A DNA stretch of 64,000 nucleotides from Gammaproteobacteria bacterium (lineage in GTDB: Bacteria > Pseudomonadota > Gammaproteobacteria > Eutrophobiales > Eutrophobiaceae), in contig JAPPLI010000086.1 of the NCBI GenBank assembly GCA_028819495.1, forward strand, positions 1 through 64,000. The letters are read 5' to 3'. The position numbers and the translations under genes are program-made. Every line of letters starts with the position of its first letter. The first letter of the stretch is position 1. Shown in pieces: positions 51,619 through 59,462 of this stretch. The notes beneath the pieces are model-generated. The model was not told where the DNA came from. It ran no database searches and worked only from the letters and a program-made list of their open reading frames with translations.

Positions 51619-54075
51619 ATGAATATGATGAAATTATTGAACAGCCGCATCACAGTTCCTGCCATTACCCTGTTATCCCTGTATATCTGCACATTCCAAT
51701 CGGCGGCACAGGAATCAGGGTCTGCCGCAGATAACGAGATTGAAGAAATCATTACCATCGGTACCCGTTCCCAGACCCGCGCGGTTGAAGACAGCCTGGT
51801 CCCGGTGGATATCATTACGGCCGACGACCTGCTCAGGTCGCCCAATATTGCCGGGGAACTGGGCGGCTTGTTACAGGCCGCCGTTGCTTCTTTCAGCATG
51901 CCGCGCCAATCCAATTCCGGCTATACCGATATCGTCAGGTCGGCGCAATTAAGGGGTCTGAGTCCGGATCAGGTGCTGGTCCTGGTGAATGGAAAGCGGC
52001 GCCATGTCAATTCGGTCATCAGTACCGAATCGAAGGTGGGCAGGGGCAGCGCAGCAGTGGATTTCAATAATATCCCCACCAGCGCCATTGAACGTGTCGA
52101 GGTATTACGGGATGGCGCGGCAGCCCAGTACGGTTCGGATGCCATTGCCGGAGTCATTAACATCGTCCTGAAAGACAATGCCGAAGGGGGGAATATCTCG
52201 GTGTCGTATGGGGGCCATATCACTGACCTGGAACCGGTTGACAAGAGTATCACGGACGGAGAAACCGTCACCGTCAGTGCAAACCATGGGTTTTCCTCCG
52301 GAAACGGGTTCATCAACCTCAGTCTGGAATATCGTGACCGATCGTCGACTGACCGGTCCAGTTTCGACCAGTTGCCGACGATTGGCTTTGCTGAATTCAT
52401 CGCGCCGATCCCCTCCAGCGGGACGCCGGAAGCCGCCCCGAATGATGCCCTGGCGGGCATGCGGAACTACCGGGAAGGCGATGGTGAAGCAAGTGATATC
52501 AACCTGATGTATAACGCCGGTCTGGATCTGGATTCAGGATTTGAGTTGTACAGTTTCGGCAGTTACTCGGAGCGTGACGGGGAAGGCTACAATTTCTTCC
52601 GTTATCCGGTCAGCGCAAATAACGTGATTTCAGTCTATCCCAACGGGTTTTTGCCGATAAGTGAGGCGGATGTCACTGACTTCTCCGTGGCCGGCGGCAT
52701 CACCGGCGAGTTGTCCGGCGGCTGGCTGATCGATGCGAGCGTGGTACACGGTTTCAACGAGTTTTCCGACGGCGTAAAGAACACGCTCAATTCATCGCTG
52801 GGCGAGGCCAGTCCGACTGAATTTTACCGGGGCGAGTATGAATATTCGCAGACCGTGCTGAATTTTGATGTTTCCAAGGGGATGGATCTCGGCGCGATCC
52901 CGGTCAATGCCGCGGCCGGCCTGGAGTTCCGTTTTGAGGATTACAGCACCAAGGCGGGCGACCCGGAATCCTATATCGCAGGGACCGCGGTAGCCTGTAC
53001 GGTCTGTATTACCTTCGGCAACAGCGATGTATCCAAGATCGGAGCGCAGAGCGGTCCGGGATTGACGCCGGATGATGAAGTCGATGAGGATCGATTTTCC
53101 TGGTCGGCTTATATCGACCTGGAGTTTGATATTACTGAAGATCTCCTGTTCTCGGTGGCGGGCAGGTTTGAAGATTACGATGATTTCGGCGATACGGTTA
53201 ACGGTAAAGCTGCGGCCCGGTATGAACTGTTCCCGGGCTTTGCCGTGCGCGGAAGTGTCAGCACCGGGTTCAGGGCCCCCTCCCTGGCACAGGCCTTTTT
53301 TACCGGTACGACGACCAGTTACGGCACCGGCGGCGCGCTGGTAAGAACATTGAGTCTGCCCGTGACGGACCCGATCGCGCAGAAGAATGGCGCGGAGGCT
53401 CTCGATGCCGAAGAATCACTGAGTATGAGCGTCGGTTTTACCTGGTCCCATGATAGCGGTCTCAGCCTGACCTTTGATTACTTCGAAGTGGAGATCGATG
53501 ATCGCATTGCACTGTCCCAGAATATACCGGTAGATGGTGTGCCCGGTGTTGGCGGAGTCCGGTTCTTTACCAATGTTGCAGACACGGAAACCACCGGATT
53601 TGACGTGGTTGCATCCTACCGGCACGAGGGCTGGAACCTCTCGGTTGCGTATAACAACATCGATACGGACATCGTCAATAATCCGAACCGGGTGATCATG
53701 GGTATCGAAGAGCAGAACACCTATGAGACCGCGCCGCCGGAAGACAAGCTGATTCTCACCGGTTCATGGTCCAACAAGACCATTTCCGCCCTGGTGCGGG
53801 CGACGCGTTTCGGAGAAACGGAACGGATATTCGATTTCGGCGGAGGTTTTGAGCCGCAGCAGGTCTATGGCGCCGAATGGTCTGTCGATGCCGATATTGA
53901 ATATGCAATCAATGATAACTGGAGTATTTCGGCAGGGGGAAATAACCTGCTTGATGAATACCCTGACTTATCGATATTCGACATCAGCTATTTCGGCAAC
54001 CTGCCGTACGATGTTCTTTCGCCTATCGGCGTTAACGGCCGCTTCGTTTACGTGAGGACGAATTTCAGTTACTGA
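51619..54075 (+). CDS. TonB-dependent outer-membrane receptor
   Basis: An 818-residue receptor with a signal peptide (CTFQSAAQ), a TonB box (IEEIITIGTRSQTRAVEDS), a plug with AQLRGLSPDQVLVLVNGKRRH and ERVEVLRDGAAAQYGSDAIAGVINIV, and a 22-strand barrel ending VYVRTNFSY. The plug type (RGLxPDQVLVLVNGKRRH) is the one common in receptors for plant or algal polymers and unknown organics. The substrate cannot be read. A secreted cupin precedes and a secreted unknown follows it, on the same strand. Confidence 0.93.
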   Translation: MNMMKLLNSRITVPAITLLSLYICTFQSAAQESGSAADNEIEEIITIGTRSQTRAVEDSLVPVDIITADDLLRSPNIAGELGGLLQAAVASFSMPRQSNSGYTDIVRSAQLRGLSPDQVLVLVNGKRRHVNSVISTESKVGRGSAAVDFNNIPTSAIERVEVLRDGAAAQYGSDAIAGVINIVLKDNAEGGNISVSYGGHITDLEPVDKSITDGETVTVSANHGFSSGNGFINLSLEYRDRSSTDRSSFDQLPTIGFAEFIAPIPSSGTPEAAPNDALAGMRNYREGDGEASDINLMYNAGLDLDSGFELYSFGSYSERDGEGYNFFRYPVSANNVISVYPNGFLPISEADVTDFSVAGGITGELSGGWLIDASVVHGFNEFSDGVKNTLNSSLGEASPTEFYRGEYEYSQTVLNFDVSKGMDLGAIPVNAAAGLEFRFEDYSTKAGDPESYIAGTAVACTVCITFGNSDVSKIGAQSGPGLTPDDEVDEDRFSWSAYIDLEFDITEDLLFSVAGRFEDYDDFGDTVNGKAAARYELFPGFAVRGSVSTGFRAPSLAQAFFTGTTTSYGTGGALVRTLSLPVTDPIAQKNGAEALDAEESLSMSVGFTWSHDSGLSLTFDYFEVEIDDRIALSQNIPVDGVPGVGGVRFFTNVADTETTGFDVVASYRHEGWNLSVAYNNIDTDIVNNPNRVIMGIEEQNTYETAPPEDKLILTGSWSNKTISALVRATRFGETERIFDFGGGFEPQQVYGAEWSVDADIEYAINDNWSISAGGNNLLDEYPDLSIFDISYFGNLPYDVLSPIGVNGRFVYVRTNFSY

Positions 54076-54088
54076 CCCGGATTTCCGG

Positions 54089-54121
54089 CTGCGCTATTGG
54101 ACCGTGAAACCAATAGCGCAG
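54089..54121 (+). terminator. Hairpin terminator after the TonB receptor
   Basis: CTGCGCTATTGG and CCAATAGCGCAG form a perfect 12-bp stem 13 bp after the stop codon, followed by TTGTTTCC. A strong hairpin with a weak T-run. Confidence 0.7.
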
Positions 54122-54160
54122 TTGTTTCCTGTTCCATAATCGTATAAGCGGGGATATATC

Positions 54161-55036
54161 ATGGCCGGCCTGGCAAGAGTGGCCTTACTGTTTCTTTTTC
54201 CAATTGCTGTTTCCGCCGCCGCGGACAATACATCAAGCCCGGATTGTGAATTGTTCTACGTGGTATTCCCGAACAGGGATGCGGCCGGCCAGGTCGAGAG
54301 TAAGGTTTTTGACGCGGTTTCCGGATTGAGCTGGGAACAACGCAAAGCGCTGTCACGGTCCGAGAGTAAACGGCTTGAATCGATCCTGGCTATCAGCCCC
54401 GGTCTTGCCGGCAGAATAAAGGTCGGGGATATACTGATTACCCAGGGCGGCTACCAGGGAGTATCCGGCATTTCCATCAATGCCCGCCTGATAATGACCG
54501 CGGATGCTACCGGGAAAGACGTTGTTTCCCTGGCCTCAATGATCGGGTATATCTATTTTCAGGACAGTGTTCTGTTGTTGTGCCATGTGTCCGTTGATAA
54601 AGGTATAAAGCCTGCCGTCATGCACACTGTCCTCGACGCCGGCGCCAGGGACTACCTGAATCCGGTATCTGCGCGGCTACTGTTCGGCATGATGATGGGA
54701 TATCTGAACAAGGTCGAATCTGTTGGCTATACCTATGAGCAGGCCAACGATATCTTTCGCGTACTGGAATTTGACCGGGTGGACCAACCCAATAAAAAGG
54801 CTTTATCAAGCATTGCCGGGCACCTGGGTGATGTATCGGACGGCAAGGTGAAACTGGATATACGGAGCGCCGACGTGTTTGCGTTTTCTACGGGTAATAA
54901 ATGGAAGGAATTTCCACAGGGGGGTGACTACGCCACTCGTTTTGCTGACGATGTGGACAAGGCGTTGATAAAGTCGGAACAAATGGTGTTTATAAAGAAG
55001 CTGGAAAGAGAGCATACCTGGCATCACCAACAATAG
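54161..55036 (+). CDS. Secreted protein of unknown function
   Basis: A 291-residue protein with a signal peptide (VALLFLFPIAVSAAA). I do not recognise its family. Visible features are two Cys (PDCELF, LLLCHVS), a LESILAISPGLAGRIKVGDILITQGG stretch resembling a small globular repeat, and a mixed alpha/beta C-terminus with FAFSTGNKWKEFPQGGDY. It follows the TonB receptor after a terminator hairpin, so its own promoter is likely. A role linked to the receptor is possible but unproven. Confidence 0.7.
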   Translation: MAGLARVALLFLFPIAVSAAADNTSSPDCELFYVVFPNRDAAGQVESKVFDAVSGLSWEQRKALSRSESKRLESILAISPGLAGRIKVGDILITQGGYQGVSGISINARLIMTADATGKDVVSLASMIGYIYFQDSVLLLCHVSVDKGIKPAVMHTVLDAGARDYLNPVSARLLFGMMMGYLNKVESVGYTYEQANDIFRVLEFDRVDQPNKKALSSIAGHLGDVSDGKVKLDIRSADVFAFSTGNKWKEFPQGGDYATRFADDVDKALIKSEQMVFIKKLEREHTWHHQQ

Positions 55037-55092
55037 CCGGAGATATAGTCAAAATTCCTGACCTGTCCCCCAAACGTCATTCCGTAAAGCAG

Positions 55093-55158
55093 GGGTCAGA
55101 GTAAAATCACCCCTGATCCTGCCGCCAGCCCCCGCAACGGCGATTTTACTCTGACCCC
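55093..55158. repeat. GGGGTCAGAGTAA palindrome, long subtype
   Basis: GGGGTCAGAGTAAAATCACC ... GGCGATTTTACTCTGACCCC, 66 bp. It is the last copy in the window. None follows in the accessory zone. Confidence 0.9.
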
Positions 55159-55172
55159 ATCTATCTCCTGAC

Positions 55173-55649
55173 TCACTCCACGTAGGGAATAAACCGCCCT
55201 AGGACAATAACCCCGATCCAGAACAGGAAGGACAACGCGGACACCGTTCTGATAGCCGCTCCCGGGTCCTGTCCTCCTGCCGGCCCGGCAGGCCTGTGTA
55301 CGGTCAGCGCGAAATACAGCGCGTTCAACCCGGCCAGGAGAATGAACAGCATCTTCAGCCGGAAGGCGATATTAGGGTAATAACGGAACGGATCGCTGAA
55401 AAAAAACATGGTACCGGTCACCAGGTTAATGCCGAAACCGGCCAGCGCCAACGGCAGGAACCGGTACACCGCGGCAACCGGGAAATTACGTGCAAAACCC
55501 AGCAACCTGAAATCCACTACCAGCAATGACCCGATGAGCAGCGAAAGCCCCATGAAATGCAGGATCTCAGCCATGGGGAACAGCCAGACGCTGTCCCGCA
55601 TCAACTGGCCCAGCGCAGAGGTTTCAATACTCAGCAGCAGGTCGTCCAT
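55173..55649 (-). CDS. Four-helix membrane protein (DUF6644-like), paralogue A
   Basis: A 158-residue protein with four hydrophobic helices (AEILHFMGLSLLIGSLLVVDFRLLGFA; LPLALAGFGINLVTGTMFFF; LKMLFILLAGLNALYFAL; SALSFLFWIGVIVLGRFIPYVE). A His in the first helix (EILHFMGL) is shared with paralogue B and could bind haem. ATG 55649 is chosen over the longer ORF start. Function unknown. It lies 4 bp after paralogue B in the same operon. Confidence 0.75.
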   Translation of the reverse strand: MDDLLLSIETSALGQLMRDSVWLFPMAEILHFMGLSLLIGSLLVVDFRLLGFARNFPVAAVYRFLPLALAGFGINLVTGTMFFFSDPFRYYPNIAFRLKMLFILLAGLNALYFALTVHRPAGPAGGQDPGAAIRTVSALSFLFWIGVIVLGRFIPYVE

Positions 55650-55653
55650 AAGC

Positions 55654-56145
55654 CTACATCCCGTTCCCGAACTCGATATAAGCGATAAGCCGCCCGGCGA
55701 TAATCGCGCCGGCCCAGAACGCCAGTGAGCAGCCTGCAACCAGCTTCGCTCCGGCAGGCGTCTCAGGGCCGGCTTCCGGCATGGCCCCGGCATTCCGTAA
55801 TGCCCGTACCACCAGCCACAACGACACCGCTCCCAGGGTGATAAGCGATAGCTTGATCCAGAACACAGGGTGGTAAAAAAACTTCACGGGATCGCCCGAA
55901 AACAGCGCCAGGCCGGTCACCACGTTCAGGACCAGCCCCGCCCAGGCGATGGCGGACAAACGGGCAAACAGCGTGAGCGGCACGGCGCGGGCAAACCCCA
56001 GGATGCGGATACAGATCATCGTCACCGTCCCGGCCACCACGGCCATGCCCAGCGCATGGCAGGCCAGCACGATCGGATATCCCCAGATGGACCCCGCCAC
56101 CCAGGTCCCCAGGGCGCTGTCTTGCAGCCAGGTTAAATAGTCCAT
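55654..56145 (-). CDS. Four-helix membrane protein (DUF6644-like), paralogue B
   Basis: A 163-residue protein with the same four-helix plan as paralogue A: IVLACHALGMAVVAGTVTMICIRILGFA, AWAGLVLNVVTGLALF, LITLGAVSLWLVV and GAIIAGRLIAYIE. The shared motifs (xxHxLG, RILGFAR, N-VTG, GR-I-YIE) show tandem duplication. It is upstream of A in the operon. No partner enzyme is adjacent, so any electron-transfer role remains a guess. Confidence 0.75.
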   Translation of the reverse strand: MDYLTWLQDSALGTWVAGSIWGYPIVLACHALGMAVVAGTVTMICIRILGFARAVPLTLFARLSAIAWAGLVLNVVTGLALFSGDPVKFFYHPVFWIKLSLITLGAVSLWLVVRALRNAGAMPEAGPETPAGAKLVAGCSLAFWAGAIIAGRLIAYIEFGNGM

Positions 56146-56165
56146 TACTTTATGCTACAAAGTTT

Positions 56166-56178
56166 GACAAAGTTTGTC
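56166..56178. promoter_or_regulatory. Possible ParD operator
   Basis: GACAAAGTTTGTC, a 13-bp palindrome in the AT-rich spacer 50 bp before the parD-like gene, in the position expected for autorepression. Confidence 0.35.
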
Positions 56179-56228
56179 TTTTCATTCAGACTGATGATGG
56201 TGTACTTGAAGGCCGATTATTTCATTAT

Positions 56229-56474
56229 ATGCATATTTCATTGACACCTGAACTCGAGGCAAGGGTCAAATCAAAGGTCGCAACGGGCATGTATAATAAT
56301 GCCAGCGAGGTCATCAGGGAGGCACTCAGATTTATGGACCAGAATGAAAAACTTCTCTACCTGCTTAAATCAGAACGGTTACGCTACGAGGTGGCGCAGG
56401 GAGCAATAGAGGCTGAGCAGGGTAATTTCAGCCCGCGCACCGTACAAGACATTCTTGATGATATGAATTCATAG
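56229..56474 (+). CDS. parD: ParD-type ribbon-helix-helix antitoxin
   Basis: An 81-residue protein: HISLTPELEARVKSKVATGMYNNASEVIREALRFMDQNE forms the RHH DNA-binding domain, and the acidic C-terminus (QGNFSPRTVQDILDDMNS) binds the toxin. It represses its own operon and neutralises the ParE-like toxin encoded 12 bp downstream. It lies 130 bp from the tRNA-facing accessory zone and is more AT-rich than the core genes. Confidence 0.9.
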   Translation: MHISLTPELEARVKSKVATGMYNNASEVIREALRFMDQNEKLLYLLKSERLRYEVAQGAIEAEQGNFSPRTVQDILDDMNS

Positions 56475-56486
56475 CCAGGGAAGGAT

Positions 56487-56783
56487 ATGATGGCCAGGTA
56501 CAGGCTCACACCGAAAGCCGACAGGGATTTGACACAAATCTGGCGCTATACCAACGAGAATTGGGGTAAATCCCAGGCAAATGAATACCTGCAACTTCTT
56601 GAAAACCGCTTTCTGATGCTTTTACGCCACCCGAAGTCAGGCAGGGCGCGTGATGAAATAAGGAGGGGATATCGTAGTCTGCCGGTTGAAAATCACGTCA
56701 TATTTTATCGAGTTAAAGATGCTGACATCGAAATTGTAAGAATTCTTCATCAAAGAATGGAAGTCAATCAACATGTATTTTAA
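56487..56783 (+). CDS. ParE/RelE-superfamily toxin
   Basis: A 98-residue protein with the ParE signature: RLTPKADRDLTQIWRYTNENWGKSQANEYL, HPKSGRARDEIRRGYRSLPVENHVIFYRV and IEIVRILHQRMEVNQH. ParE toxins poison DNA gyrase. The order antitoxin-toxin and the 12-bp gap are standard. It should not be confused with topoisomerase parE at 13601. Confidence 0.9.
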   Translation: MMARYRLTPKADRDLTQIWRYTNENWGKSQANEYLQLLENRFLMLLRHPKSGRARDEIRRGYRSLPVENHVIFYRVKDADIEIVRILHQRMEVNQHVF

Positions 56784-56903
56784 TGTAATAAACATTCGGT
56801 TAGACGTCGGTTGAGAGAATGTTGGCAGGATCTCACCAAAAACTGCTTCGGTTCGGAAGTTGTACCTGGGGCGGTTCTCCAATATCATAAAGTTAACTTG
56901 TCA

Positions 56904-56994
56904 GGAGAGATGGCCGAGTGGCTTAAGGCGCACGCCTGGAAAGTGTGTATACGTTAATAGCGTATCGAGGGTTCGAATCCCTCTCTCTCCGCCA
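56904..56994 (+). tRNA. tRNA-Ser (GGA anticodon)
   Basis: A 91-nt class II tRNA with a 7-bp acceptor stem (GGAGAGA/TCTCTCC), D arm (GGCCGAGTGGCTTAAGGC), anticodon loop CTGGAAA with GGA at 56938-56940, a long variable arm (TGTATACG..CGTATCG), the T loop GTTCGAATC and an encoded CCA. It reads UCC and UCU. It marks the border between the core genome and the accessory zone. Confidence 0.97.
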
Positions 56995-57148
56995 AAAGCG
57001 TTCCGCTCCACGGGGGAAAACCGTTGTAACTGACTGATAACAATAACAAATCAGCCAGCAATAAAACGTGACGAAATTACCTGAATCAGGCGGCGCTCAG
57101 TAGCCGCAGTTTCCGGCCCGAAGAAACGAGACGATTGTTTGGGATAAT

Positions 57149-57192
57149 CGCTTCATAAATGTCTGTTATATGAAGCGAATAAGGGGTATAAT
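57149..57192 (+). promoter_or_regulatory. Inverted repeat and -10 box of the Fic gene
   Basis: CGCTTCATA (57149) and TATGAAGCG (57169) are perfect 9-bp inverted arms spanning the expected -35 region. TATAAT at 57187-57192 ends 6 nt before the ATG, so the mRNA would be leaderless and controlled by a protein binding the inverted repeat. Confidence 0.5.
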
Positions 57193-57198
57193 CGCGTC

Positions 57199-58389
57199 AT
57201 GAATTGGATATGGGAGCATGACAACTGGCCGCGTTTTGCGCACGACGCCATGATATCAGGCGATCTTACCGCGAATGATTTCAGGCTGAGATCACAACAG
57301 TTACACGGAAACATTGAAGCCATGTCGGCGCACGACCAGTTAGACACACTGGCGGACCTGATGCTTTCTGAGGTATTGAATACCAACATGATTGAAGGCG
57401 AAAAACTGGACCGTGATTCCGTTCGCGCATCCCTGCTGGCATTACTTGGCGGCGGTTCAGTCGGATCAGTCGCCGGCCAGGATGATAAATCGTCAACAGC
57501 CGCAGAGTTCATAGTGGATGTCCGCAACCACTGGAACAGCCCCCTGGACGCATCCCTTTTGGGACGCTGGCAATCCATGATAATTGCAGATCAACCAGGC
57601 AATATCATTAGGAGAGGGGCGTTTCGCAGAGATACTGCCCCGATGCAGATCGTAAGTGGCGGGCCTGGGCGCTATCGGGTGCATTATGAGGCGCCGCCGG
57701 CCACGCGGGTTGATGAAGAGATGGCACGATTTCTTGACTGGTATAATACCACCAGGCCGGACGCGGATAATTCAGACGCGTCGGCAGGGCTGCTGAGAGC
57801 CGGCATTGCCCATGTATGGTTTGAAATGATACACCCGTTCGACGATGGTAACGGGCGGGTGGGGCGTGCCATTGTCGACCACGCCATATCACAGACCTTA
57901 GGTTATCCCGCGCTGACCTGTTTTTCAGCCGCCGTCCTGCAATCCAGGAAACGCTACTACCGGGAACTTGAATGGATCGGCCGCGGGAATAGTAATCTGG
58001 ATTCCTGGTTGCGTTTTTTTTCCGAGACCGTCAGACAGGCGCTGATGATCACACGGCAACAAGTAGAATTTGTGCTGAAAAAGACGCGGTTTTTCGATGC
58101 GTTTGGCGCTCGGTTGAATGAGCGCCAGAGCAAGATGGCTGCACGCGTGTTTGCAGAGGGGATCAAGGGTTTTGAAGGCGGTATAACGACCCGGAAATAC
58201 CAAGCGGTCACGAAATGTTCACGCGCAACCGCATTTCGTGACCTGAATGATATGCTCAAGGCGGGCATTCTGGTAGCGAGACCAGGGGCGGGGCGCAATG
58301 TCAGCTATGACCTGGTTTCGGTTACGATAGCCATGCAGGGGCTCAAGCAGGCCGGCCAAGCCGTGATTTTAACCGGCCCCCAACCGTAA
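57199..58389 (+). CDS. Fic family protein with C-terminal winged helix
   Basis: A 396-residue AMP-transferase-like protein. An N-terminal inhibitory helix carries TNMIEGE (the S/T-xxx-E-G type, residues about 72-78). The catalytic Fic motif HPFDDGNGRVGR starts at His212. The C-terminus (residues about 325-385, TTRKYQAVTKCSRATAFRDLNDMLKAGIL) is a winged helix-turn-helix that could bind its own promoter. Enzymes of this class AMPylate target proteins and are usually auto-inhibited. It is the first gene after tRNA-Ser. Confidence 0.9.
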   Translation: MNWIWEHDNWPRFAHDAMISGDLTANDFRLRSQQLHGNIEAMSAHDQLDTLADLMLSEVLNTNMIEGEKLDRDSVRASLLALLGGGSVGSVAGQDDKSSTAAEFIVDVRNHWNSPLDASLLGRWQSMIIADQPGNIIRRGAFRRDTAPMQIVSGGPGRYRVHYEAPPATRVDEEMARFLDWYNTTRPDADNSDASAGLLRAGIAHVWFEMIHPFDDGNGRVGRAIVDHAISQTLGYPALTCFSAAVLQSRKRYYRELEWIGRGNSNLDSWLRFFSETVRQALMITRQQVEFVLKKTRFFDAFGARLNERQSKMAARVFAEGIKGFEGGITTRKYQAVTKCSRATAFRDLNDMLKAGILVARPGAGRNVSYDLVSVTIAMQGLKQAGQAVILTGPQP

Positions 58390-58576
58390 ACTCGAACACG
58401 GCGGCGGCGAGGTCACACTGCAGGATGTCAATCAGGCCGACCTGGCCAAGGTTAAGACTATCCTTAACGACTTTATGTTGAAACGCTGGGCCGAGCGTTG
58501 TGGCGTTGACTGTTCGGAGGAATGGAATCAAAGAGTCGGAATATTACTCGACCTTATAATTTTAGTTGTCATATGA
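58373..58576 (+). pseudogene. C-terminal remnant of a TRAP transporter substrate-binding protein
   Basis: An open frame without a start, overlapping the end of the Fic gene and running to TGA 58574, reads ADLAKVKTILNDFMLKRWAER then CGVDCSEEWNQRVG. This is the hallmark C-terminus of DctP-type TRAP receptors. Only about 65 codons remain. It is not in the ORF track. It was probably cut off by the insertion of the Fic gene or a rearrangement. Confidence 0.55.
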
Positions 58577-58584
58577 CAACTAAA
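58555..58584 (+). promoter_or_regulatory. -10 box and 24-bp perfect palindromic operator
   Basis: TATAAT (58555) is followed directly by TTTAGTTGTCATATGACAACTAAA (58561-58584), a perfect palindrome. It precedes the remnant frames at 58628 and 58681 and looks like the operator of a decayed toxin-antitoxin operon. Confidence 0.6.
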
Positions 58585-58627
58585 GTGCTATGATTAACAC
58601 TCTGACTACAACCATTAGAGGAAGTAG

Positions 58628-58797
58628 ATGCAACACCCCTATAAGGAGATTGATGCGGTCATTCGCTATGCGAAATCAAGATGACGAAGACTTTTGACTT
58701 TACATTGACATTTTCACTCTTGAGATACGGTTCCAGTCCGGTTTCGTGCCGTGTGCCTCAATGGGTCAGACCAGTTCAAAATGACAGAAGTTACTGA
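58628..58797 (+). pseudogene. Remnants of a two-gene HTH/toxin operon (truncated copy of the 62125 gene)
   Basis: ATG 58628 opens a 18-codon frame (MQHPYKEIDAVIRYAKSR). ATG 58681 opens MTKTFDFTLTFSLLRYGSSP, identical but for a few residues to the start of the intact gene at 62125, then diverges and stops at 58797. An 82-bp stretch (58660-58741) is 80/82 identical to 62104-62185. These frames are broken leftovers rather than working genes. Confidence 0.7.
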
Positions 58798-58883
58798 TAA
58801 TAAGGGGGAACCAGCAAACAAGACCTGCTTTCAGTAGGCTTAAACTGCGCTTTTCACGCGCCAAAACATGGTTTTAAGGAGGT

Positions 58884-59459
58884 TTACAAATCAACCAATT
58901 CCTGTGCCCAGCCGGGTAAGGGATCAAGCATTTTTTCCAACAGTCCATCACGTATTGTCAAAACCCGTACAAAAGGGTTATCGGCACGCGAGTTATCCAG
59001 CAGGGTAACGTGGTCGCACAAGGGGATGACCGCCTTGATGTGCCGCAACAATCGCGGGATACGGGCTTCGACCTTTTCATCAGGCACATCATGACCGCCT
59101 TCTTCGACACGTTGCGCAACCCTGGCTTTATTGAGACTGGCAGGTTCCAGGTGAATCATTACCAGGATTATTTGATATCCCAAGGCTTTTGCCTTACCCG
59201 CGAAATCAACCTTGCCCGGGTGCGAAAAGACAGTTTCAAAACAGAAACTTCGCCCGTCATGGAGCAGGTTGTCACAGATCTGCTCGACAATCTGCATCGC
59301 CTGGTAACTGTGAACCTCCGGCGCCTCGGGAAACAACTCTTTCGCTATCAGGTCGGCATTCACAAGAGGGATCCCGAGAGGGGCCAGGCGAGTACGATAA
59401 AAAGTACTCTTGCCGGCGCCATTGCCGCCCGCCAGCAGCCAGAGTTGTTTAGCCTCCAT
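58884..59459 (-). CDS. Zeta-toxin-family P-loop kinase
   Basis: A 191-residue protein with Walker A (LLAGGNGAGKSTFYR), a catalytic-Asp region (LVNADLIAKELFP) and FCFETVFSHPGK, as in zeta/PezT toxins that phosphorylate UDP-N-acetylglucosamine and block cell-wall synthesis. This chromosomal short form may phosphorylate another substrate. It is encoded 3 bp after its presumed antitoxin. It belongs to the accessory block bracketed by 82-bp repeats. Confidence 0.88.
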   Translation of the reverse strand: MEAKQLWLLAGGNGAGKSTFYRTRLAPLGIPLVNADLIAKELFPEAPEVHSYQAMQIVEQICDNLLHDGRSFCFETVFSHPGKVDFAGKAKALGYQIILVMIHLEPASLNKARVAQRVEEGGHDVPDEKVEARIPRLLRHIKAVIPLCDHVTLLDNSRADNPFVRVLTIRDGLLEKMLDPLPGWAQELVDL

Positions 59460-59462
59460 TTC

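Noticed and set aside
2848-55158. Possible CRISPR-like repeats (GGGGTCAGAGTAA copies)
   Set aside because: Copies are dispersed kilobases apart, palindromic and of varying size. There are no regular spacers and no cas genes.
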